64,000 bases of DNA from Streptomyces clavuligerus (GTDB lineage Bacteria > Actinomycetota > Actinomycetes > Streptomycetales > Streptomycetaceae): NCBI RefSeq assembly GCF_005519465.1, contig NZ_CP027859.1, positions 372,001-436,000 of the forward strand, in the 5' to 3' direction. The notes beneath the pieces are model-generated. The model worked only from the letters and a program-made list of their open reading frames with translations. It was not told the origin of the DNA and did not search any database. Position 1 is the first letter of the stretch, and each line of letters opens with the position of its first letter. A program made the translations under genes and the position numbers. Below are positions 58,503 to 64,000 of the stretch, one piece after another.

Positions 58503-59708
58503 ATGCTGTCCGACACCCATGAGGACCTGCGCGCCCAGGTCCGTGCCTTCGCCGAATCCGAGATAACACCCCGCATACCCCGCATGGAGAACTCCGGCGA
58601 CATCGAGACCGGTCTCGTCAAGGACATGGGCGCCCGGGGCTGGATCGGCGTCACCATCCCTACCGCCTACGGCGGCATGGGCGCCGGCCACGAGGCCAAG
58701 ACCGTGGTGGTAGACGAACTTTCGCTGCACAGCGCAGCGATGGGGGCCGCCGCGCAGGCGTCGATCCTCGGTGTGGCGAAGATCGACCACTTCGGGACCG
58801 AGGAACAGAAACGGGAGTGGCTGCCGCCGATCGCAGAGGGCACCCTGCTGCCGACGATCGCGGTCACCGAGGCCGAATCGGGCGGGCACGTCCTCGGCAT
58901 GGCCTCCACCGCCCGCCGCAAGGGCAGGGGCTGGGTCCTCGACGGACGGAAGGTGTTCGTCGGCAACAGCGCGATCGGCCACCTGCACGGAGTCGTCGTC
59001 CGCACCGGCGAAGGACCGGGCGGACTGACCGCGTTCCTCGTCGAACACGACCGCAAAGGAGTCAGCGCACCGCCCCACCCGCCCCGTATCGGCCTCAAAG
59101 GGTTCTCCTTCGGCGAACTGCACCTCGACGCCGTCCACGTTTCCGACAGCCACCGCATCGGCGACATCGGCGACGGACTCGCCGTCGCCTACTCGTCCAG
59201 CGTGCTGTACGGGAGGCTCAACCTCGGGGCCGTCGCCCTCGGAATCCTGCGCGCGACCCTCGCACAGACCACAGCCTTCATCTCCGGCCGTGACCGGATC
59301 ACCGGCCTGGGCGTCGTCCGCGACCGTCTCGGCGACATCACCGCCCACGTAAAGATGGCCGAGCTCGCCGTCTACCACGCCGCCCGCAGCCTCGACCGCG
59401 GCGAGCCCTGCGACCAGGACCTCATCACCGCGAAACTCCACGCCGTCGAAGCCGCCCAGCACGCCACCCGCCTCGGCATGCGAACCCATGGCGCCACAGG
59501 CCTCCTCACCAGCGTGCCCATGGAACGGTTCCACCGCGACGCCCTGTGCCTCGAACCCCCCGCCGGCACCAGCGACATCCAGCGCCACCGCCTCGCCGAG
59601 GAAGCCCTCACCCCCGGCCGGCACCGACCGTGGTCCCAGCGGTTCGCCCGCCCCCTCACCCCGGCCCCGGCCCCGGCCCCGGACACCCTCCTCGCCCACA
59701 CAGCCTGA
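58503..59708 (+). CDS. Acyl-CoA dehydrogenase-like flavoprotein
   Basis: This 401-aa protein starts at ATG after AAAGCGGAGACC. It shows GWIGVTIPTAYGGMGAGHEA, PTIAVTEAESGGHVLGMAST, the FAD- and substrate-site pattern GGLTAFLVEHDRKGVSAPPH, SVLYGRLNLGAVALGILRAT and HGATGLLTSVPMERFHRDAL. The catalytic base is usually a Glu; Glu is not obvious in the last part, so activity as a dehydrogenase is uncertain. Location in the conservon suggests a biosynthetic use. Confidence 0.78.
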   Translation: MLSDTHEDLRAQVRAFAESEITPRIPRMENSGDIETGLVKDMGARGWIGVTIPTAYGGMGAGHEAKTVVVDELSLHSAAMGAAAQASILGVAKIDHFGTEEQKREWLPPIAEGTLLPTIAVTEAESGGHVLGMASTARRKGRGWVLDGRKVFVGNSAIGHLHGVVVRTGEGPGGLTAFLVEHDRKGVSAPPHPPRIGLKGFSFGELHLDAVHVSDSHRIGDIGDGLAVAYSSSVLYGRLNLGAVALGILRATLAQTTAFISGRDRITGLGVVRDRLGDITAHVKMAELAVYHAARSLDRGEPCDQDLITAKLHAVEAAQHATRLGMRTHGATGLLTSVPMERFHRDALCLEPPAGTSDIQRHRLAEEALTPGRHRPWSQRFARPLTPAPAPAPDTLLAHTA

Positions 59709-59772
59709 CCACCAGCCCGGCCGACGCCCTGCCCCGCCCGCCGTGTCACCACCCACCTCTCGGGACACCCGC

Positions 59773-60318
59773 ATGACCACACACGCCACCCTGCCCGCCC
59801 CTGATTCCGCGATGGCCGGGCCGTGCGACGCCGTCCGGGAGCCGGTCCGCACGGTCACCGCCCCGCCGTCTTCACCCGCAGACAGGAACTGCCGCACGCC
59901 CCCCATGCCCATCGCCCTGCCGGAGACGACGCCGTCGGCGCTGCGGGAGCGCCGGGCCGTGATGAACCGTGCCCTCGAAGCCCGTGTGCCCGCCGGGCAT
60001 CTGGTCGTCGTCCCCTACGTCCTCACCCGCCCCGGCCACGGCCGCGAGGGCCATCTCGCCGAGCTCCGGCAGCTCGCGGACCACCAGGGGTGGCGGCTGT
60101 GCGGCGCGGAGAGTGACGACTGCGGCGGTACCGACCCCGCCGTGCGGCCGGGGTGGGCGCGCGCTGTCCGGGCGCTGGCCGACGGCCGGGCCCATGCCGT
60201 CGCCGCCGTCAGCCAGGTGACCGTCAGTGCCCACCCCGCCCTCTACGCGCGGGAACTGGACCGCATCCGGGACACCGGCGGCGCACTGTTCCTCCTCCGG
60301 CCCGAAACCCACCTCTGA
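59773..60318 (+). CDS. Resolvase-like fold protein of unknown function
   Basis: This 181-aa protein has its ATG after ACACCCGC, a weak site. The segment HLVVVPYVLTRPGHGREGHL, AELRQLADHQGWRLCGAESD, DPAVRPGWARAVRALADGRA and HAVAAVSQVTVSAHPALYAR resembles the catalytic domain of serine recombinases (R-x(n)-L..G-W-x-L), but no catalytic Ser is obvious. It may be a non-enzymatic derivative. It lies between the dehydrogenase and the P450-like gene. Confidence 0.5.
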   Translation: MTTHATLPAPDSAMAGPCDAVREPVRTVTAPPSSPADRNCRTPPMPIALPETTPSALRERRAVMNRALEARVPAGHLVVVPYVLTRPGHGREGHLAELRQLADHQGWRLCGAESDDCGGTDPAVRPGWARAVRALADGRAHAVAAVSQVTVSAHPALYARELDRIRDTGGALFLLRPETHL

Positions 60319-60403
60319 CCCGCCGCCTCCACTGCCACTTCCGCCCCGTCTCCGTCTGGCTGCCGCTGCCCGAACCGGTCCTGTTCTCCGAGGGTGTTGC
60401 CCC

Positions 60404-61468
60404 GTGTCCTTTCCGTCTTCCAGCGTCGATCTGCTCGATGAGCGGGTCCTGGCCGATCCCTGTCCTGTGCACGCGGCGCTGCGGGCCGTCGGGCCGGTCG
60501 TCCGGCTCGCCCGCCACCACGCCTGGGCGATCACCCACCACCAGGCCGTCGAGGAAGCCCTCACCACCGGCATCCTCATCCCGCGCCCCGCCGACAGCAG
60601 CACCCCCGCCTGCCCCGGACACCACCCGCGGCCAGACACCGCCGCAGTCCGGGCGGTGCAGACCGTGCTCCGGCAGGCGCGGGAGGTACTCGCCGGGCAC
60701 ACCCACGCCGGAGTCACCGACGCCGCCGCCGCGGCACGGCACCTGACCGCACGCACGGTCCTCGCCCTGGCCGGCACCCCCCGGCCGGCCCCCCTGCGCC
60801 TCCCCGCCCGCAAACCCGTCACCGCTGCCCTGGCCGCCCTCCTCCACCCCACACCACCCCCCACCCGGCCGAAAACCCGGCCGGCCGGGCCCGGCGCCCG
60901 GCCGGATGGGGCCGGGAAGGGCCTGTCCCCGGTGGTGCGGTGCGCGCTGGCGCACGCGGACGTCACCGCCGCGGGGCTCACCGAGACGCTCTGGCAGCTC
61001 GCCCACCACCCTGACCAGTGGACCCGGGTCCGCGCCCAGCCGAGCCGTCTCGCCCCGGCAGCCCTCCACGAAGCCCTCAGGCTCCAGCCACCCCAGCCGC
61101 ACCAGGTGTTCACCGCGGCGGCCACCGTGCTGCTGAGCGGGGTGGAGGTGGCGGCCGGGGACGAGGTCTGGCTCCTGCACCGCGCGGCGGGCCGCGACCC
61201 CGCCCAGTGGGGCCCCACCGCCGACAGCTTCGACATCCACCGCCCCCGCACCAACCCCCGCCTCCCCGGCTCGCACTGTCCCACCGCCACCGCACTGGCC
61301 AGGGCCCAGACCACCACGCTGCTCCAGGCCCTGGCCGCCCACCCCTACCTGACCCCGGCCGCCGCCCCCGGCCGCACCCACACCACCACACAGCACACCT
61401 GGCTCTTCGCCCCCCTCACCACCAACCCCACCACCAGCCACAACCCCCGCGGACTCCCGGCCTCATGA
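60404..61468 (+). CDS. Degenerate cytochrome P450-like protein of the conservon
   Basis: The product is 354 aa, shorter than the usual 400. The start PCPVHAALRAVGPVVRLARH, HHAWAITHHQAVEEALTTG follows bacterial P450s. The I-helix A-G-x-x-T region is altered. The K-helix reads ALHEALRLQPPQ (ExxR kept), then GDEVWLLHRAAGRDPAQWGP and a heme-binding-type RLPGSHCPTATALARAQTTT with Cys, but the F-x-x-G before it is absent. Conservons of Streptomyces often include a P450 (CvnE). Heme loading is doubtful. Confidence 0.7.
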   Translation: MSFPSSSVDLLDERVLADPCPVHAALRAVGPVVRLARHHAWAITHHQAVEEALTTGILIPRPADSSTPACPGHHPRPDTAAVRAVQTVLRQAREVLAGHTHAGVTDAAAAARHLTARTVLALAGTPRPAPLRLPARKPVTAALAALLHPTPPPTRPKTRPAGPGARPDGAGKGLSPVVRCALAHADVTAAGLTETLWQLAHHPDQWTRVRAQPSRLAPAALHEALRLQPPQPHQVFTAAATVLLSGVEVAAGDEVWLLHRAAGRDPAQWGPTADSFDIHRPRTNPRLPGSHCPTATALARAQTTTLLQALAAHPYLTPAAAPGRTHTTTQHTWLFAPLTTNPTTSHNPRGLPAS

Positions 61469-61588
61469 CCACCAGCACCTCACCCCCTCCGCCCGGTCCG
61501 GAGCAGTTCCGATCCGGTCTGACGTGGTCTTACGTGCTCCGACCCGACCCTGGCCGGTTGATCCCGGCAGACCGCGAGGTACCCCTTC

Positions 61589-62053
61589 ATGCTCCGTACC
61601 GCCCCCTCGGCCGCCGTGCACCCGGCAGCCGGGTTCACCGCCTCTCACAGATCTCCCGGCCGCGTCACCGCGGTCATCACCCGGCCCGGCCGCGGGGAGG
61701 TCCTGCTGGTCGCCCGCCGCGGCCCCGGAGGCGCACTGCGCTGGCAGCTCCCCACCAGCGGCATCCGCTCGGGGGAGACCGCGGCCGCCGCCGCGCGCCG
61801 CGCCGCCCTGGACGACACCGGGGTCCGCGTCGACCCCGATGTCCGGCTGGAGCACACCGGGGCCCGGGCCGAATGCCGCCAGATCCACATGGTGTGCACC
61901 GTGACAGCCGGAGTCGCGTACGTGCCCCCCGGCCGGGGCATCGCCGACGTCGCCTGGGTCTCCCCCACCGCACTGACCGCCTACCTCCCCAGGCTCTGCG
62001 CATCCCTTCACCGCCTCCTCAACCCCAGACCCGTGCCCGGTCTCACGCCGTAA
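61589..62053 (+). CDS. NUDIX-like protein with degenerate NUDIX box
   Basis: This 154-aa protein has its ATG after GCGAGG. The fold is visible in GRVTAVITRPGRGEVLLVAR, RRGPGGALRWQLPTSGIRSG, ETAAAAARRAALDDTGVRVD. In the box G-x5-E-x7-R-E-U-x-E-E-x-G-U the RE and EE pairs have become RA and DD, so metal and hydrolase activity are doubtful. It may bind nucleotides without cleaving them. Confidence 0.65.
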   Translation: MLRTAPSAAVHPAAGFTASHRSPGRVTAVITRPGRGEVLLVARRGPGGALRWQLPTSGIRSGETAAAAARRAALDDTGVRVDPDVRLEHTGARAECRQIHMVCTVTAGVAYVPPGRGIADVAWVSPTALTAYLPRLCASLHRLLNPRPVPGLTP

Positions 62054-62204
62054 CCCGCCAACCCCGACCCCGGCCCCGGCGCAGCCGACGTCCCCGTCCG
62101 GCACGCGCTCCCCCCTGCTGCTCCGGCCGCACGGCCCTCGCTCCCCTTTCTTCCTCGCCTTGTTCGTCTTCCGCTCGTTGCACCAGTTGAGAGGCGTTCT
62201 TTCC

Positions 62205-63182
62205 GTGTCTGTCCGTCCGGGTCCGGCCCCTGTCCTGCCGCACCCCGCCTGTCCTGCCCGGTCCGCTGGTCCGTCCGGTGATCCGCCCTTACCGTCCGCG
62301 CCGTCCGTGCCGCTCGTCGGTCTGCCCGGCCGTGCCGTGCCACCGCCGCTGCTCGCGGCCGGGACCGGGTGCCCGGTTCCGGCCGGGCGTCTCGTGACGG
62401 CCACGTATCTCACCGCGCTGCGCCGGCGCCGCGGCCTGCGGGTGGAGGACGTATGCCAGGCCATCGGCCTGCGAACGGGCCATATCGAGGCGATCGAGGC
62501 CGCGCAGACGCGCCTGGACCCGATCACGGCGCAGCGCCTGATGGGCCTCTACCGGCTCCCCGATCCCGCGGAGCGGGCGAGTGTGCTCGTTCGTCTGAGT
62601 GGTGAGCCGGGCGGGGACGTGGTCCGTGACGAGGACGCCCGGTGGCCGGAGCGGCTCGCCGCCATCGAGGCCGCCGCCGGGCGGATCACCGTCTGCTCCG
62701 GCCGACACATCCCCCCGCTCCTGCGCAGCCCCCTCTGTACCCACGTCCTGGCCCGCACCGGCACCACCGAGCACCCGCAGGCAGCAACCCGCCCCCTGAC
62801 CGACGGTCACGCCCGGGTGACGGCGGTGCTGTGCGGGTCCGTCCTGACACGCGGGCTGCCGGGTGCGGCGGGACATGCCGTGATGGCACAGCAGCTGCAG
62901 CACCTGATCGACCTGACGGAGTCGGGCCGGGCGGAGATCCGGATCGTTCCCCAGCGCCGTCTGCTCGCGCTGCCGTACGGCAGCCTCACCGAGATCGGCG
63001 GGGACCGGACCCTGTATGCCGAGGAGACCACCATCGGGGTCGTCTACTCGGCCGGCCCCGGAAGCCGTCACGCCCGGCAGACCATCAGCACCGCGCTCCG
63101 CCACGCCTGCAGCATCAGCGAGAGCCTCACGCTGCTGGAACAGGCCCGCACACGGAACGCCTCCTCCCTTTCTTCTCCGTGA
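62205..63182 (+). CDS. XRE regulator with DUF5753 domain
   Basis: This 325-aa protein has GTG 12 nt after GAGAGG, so the start is uncertain; a later start near VTATYLTALRRRRGL would also suit. The HTH is clear: LRRRRGLRVEDVCQAIGLRT, GHIEAIEAAQTRLDPITAQR. The C-terminal half shows HVLARTGTTEHPQAATRPL, LTESGRAEIRIVPQRRLLAL, YGSLTEIGGDRTLYAEETTI, typical DUF5753. Such regulators usually pair with DUF397 proteins; none is adjacent here. Confidence 0.78.
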   Translation: MSVRPGPAPVLPHPACPARSAGPSGDPPLPSAPSVPLVGLPGRAVPPPLLAAGTGCPVPAGRLVTATYLTALRRRRGLRVEDVCQAIGLRTGHIEAIEAAQTRLDPITAQRLMGLYRLPDPAERASVLVRLSGEPGGDVVRDEDARWPERLAAIEAAAGRITVCSGRHIPPLLRSPLCTHVLARTGTTEHPQAATRPLTDGHARVTAVLCGSVLTRGLPGAAGHAVMAQQLQHLIDLTESGRAEIRIVPQRRLLALPYGSLTEIGGDRTLYAEETTIGVVYSAGPGSRHARQTISTALRHACSISESLTLLEQARTRNASSLSSP

Positions 63183-63350
63183 TGGCCGCACCCGCACCAG
63201 GCCCCCGTCTCGCCCCGGCTCCAAGGCCCCGCGCCCCCCAGGGGGTGGGCCGCAGGCCGCCCCGGCGGGTCTTCCCCGGCCGGGCATCCGTCACCGCTTC
63301 ATCTCCCAGCCACAACGCCTCCATCACTCTCATCGATCGGAGAAACCCCT

Positions 63351-64000
63351 GTGCCCGGTACACCGCCCGACCAGATCCGCGTGATCTTCTCGAACTTCGA
63401 ACTCGACGGACGCGGCGACGAGCAGAAGCTGGCGGCCTTCTACAGGCTGCTGAGGGCACACGATCCGCATCTGGTGGGAAGGGCCGAGTTCCTGGCCGGA
63501 CCGGGCAACGGCCAGAGGCGGCTGCTGGACGCCGAGGCCGCGCTCACGCCCGAGGGTCGGCCGTGGCTGCGCCTGCGGGGTTTCATCGGCGCCCAGGCCG
63601 TCGGCGAGTTCCGTACCGCCGCGTTCGTCCGCACCGACGTCTTCACCCCGGTGAGCGCCGGAAGTATCGGCGACCCGACAGGGTGCCCTCCCACCTGCGT
63701 CACCCTGCGCCTCACGCCGTACCCCGGGGACCCGGACTGCTTCCGGGAGTTGACGTTCACCGCCGCCCACCACAGCTACGCCTCCCCGCCCGCACGCGCC
63801 CTCGAAGCCCAGGAACTCACGAGGCTCGCGGACCGGCGCGACCCCAGGGACCGCACCGCCCGCTACCCCAACGGCCGCCCCCGCGAAGCCCTCCTCACCC
63901 TCGACACCAACTCCTACCCCGAACCCGGCCTGCCCGGCGACGTCCCGATCCCCCGCCCCGCCGACATCCAGGACCGCACCCACCTCACCCACCGCTTCAC
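63351..64000 (+). CDS. Partial protein of unknown function, open to the right edge
   Basis: GTG follows GATCGGAGAAACCCCT, with GGAG as ribosome site. At least 216 residues are visible without a stop: QIRVIFSNFELDGRGDEQKL, HDPHLVGRAEFLAGPGNGQR, WLRLRGFIGAQAVGEFRTAA. The pattern suits the start of an endonuclease/exonuclease/phosphatase-type fold (SNFELDGR, RRLLDAE), but the catalytic residues cannot be placed securely. It follows the XRE regulator. Confidence 0.6.
   Translation, partial: MPGTPPDQIRVIFSNFELDGRGDEQKLAAFYRLLRAHDPHLVGRAEFLAGPGNGQRRLLDAEAALTPEGRPWLRLRGFIGAQAVGEFRTAAFVRTDVFTPVSAGSIGDPTGCPPTCVTLRLTPYPGDPDCFRELTFTAAHHSYASPPARALEAQELTRLADRRDPRDRTARYPNGRPREALLTLDTNSYPEPGLPGDVPIPRPADIQDRTHLTHRF

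Noticed and set aside
1..64000. CRISPR arrays, tRNA and rRNA genes
   Set aside because: I saw no regularly spaced direct repeats with spacers and no tRNA cloverleaf or rRNA sequence. The repeats at the transposon ends are only a few copies without unique spacers of constant length. A tRNA search tool could still find one I missed.

Overview
The window is very high-G+C, actinobacterial DNA, almost certainly from Streptomyces or a close relative. The signs are GTG starts, GTGA/ATGA stop-start overlaps, a conservon, DUF397, DUF574, DUF742, DUF5753 and DUF5999 family proteins, many XRE/TPR regulators, and rare TTA codons. It looks like a variable accessory region: several gene remnants, an IS630 scrap, Tn7-like transposon ends, dispersed duplications, and few housekeeping genes. 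All calls come from reading the sequence and translations by eye; no database search was possible.

Left part (1-7840). A tightly overlapping minus-strand operon encodes two HPr-kinase-like P-loop proteins, a zinc-less MDR dehydrogenase and a TIM-barrel isomerase that runs off the left edge. Directly upstream is a 24-codon proline-rich peptide gene with its own strong ribosome binding site, separated from the kinases by a perfect hairpin. This is the best candidate here for an undescribed peptide-modification (RiPP-like) system. A divergent XRE/TPR regulator with a frame change follows, then a small membrane protein, a cysteine hydrolase plus FAD oxidoreductase pair, and phosphotransferase remnants.

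Transposon (7951-26736). A composite Tn7-like element is bounded by TGTAGGTT and AACCTACA and flanked by a 5-bp direct repeat, TGAGC. Its right half (19856-26736) is compact and apparently complete (tnsA-tnsB-tnsC-tniQ with both ends). Its left half (7951-19851) has lost its transposase and carries a 2,492-residue LamG-repeat protein with a TTA codon at position 8, a secreted ricin-like lectin and a secreted trypsin-like protease. A third, degenerate right end (7868-7945) abuts the same TGAGC. The composite sits 11 bp after the stop codon of the lasso-peptide exporter with its right end toward that gene, as Tn7 does at glmS.

Lasso peptide cluster (26748-33711). On the minus strand lie a precursor (core GRLPNDDADKSGAMYFT), a perfect hairpin, the asparagine-synthetase-like cyclase, the RRE protein, the leader protease and an ABC exporter. 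An M20-family hydrolase and an XRE regulator lie just upstream.

Middle (33870-43038). Here are a regulator remnant, a RelE/ParE-like toxin-antitoxin pair with a perfect terminator, a chimeric DUF397 protein, a lower-G+C orphan beside an IS630 scrap, a secreted protein with its partner, a GNAT acetyltransferase with a TPR regulator, an XRE-FGE-sulfatase fusion protein and a class IV aminotransferase.

Right part (43313-64000). A small primase/polymerase-like protein and a DUF574 methyltransferase come first, then a phosphotransferase-TPR operon with operator-like repeats and a second XRE/TPR regulator with a palindrome. These are followed by an RsbW-type ATPase, three more primase/polymerase-like proteins and an extended conservon (cvnABCD, GAF protein, acyl-CoA dehydrogenase, recombinase-like protein, P450-like protein, degenerate NUDIX). 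The window ends with a DUF5753 regulator and an open partial gene.
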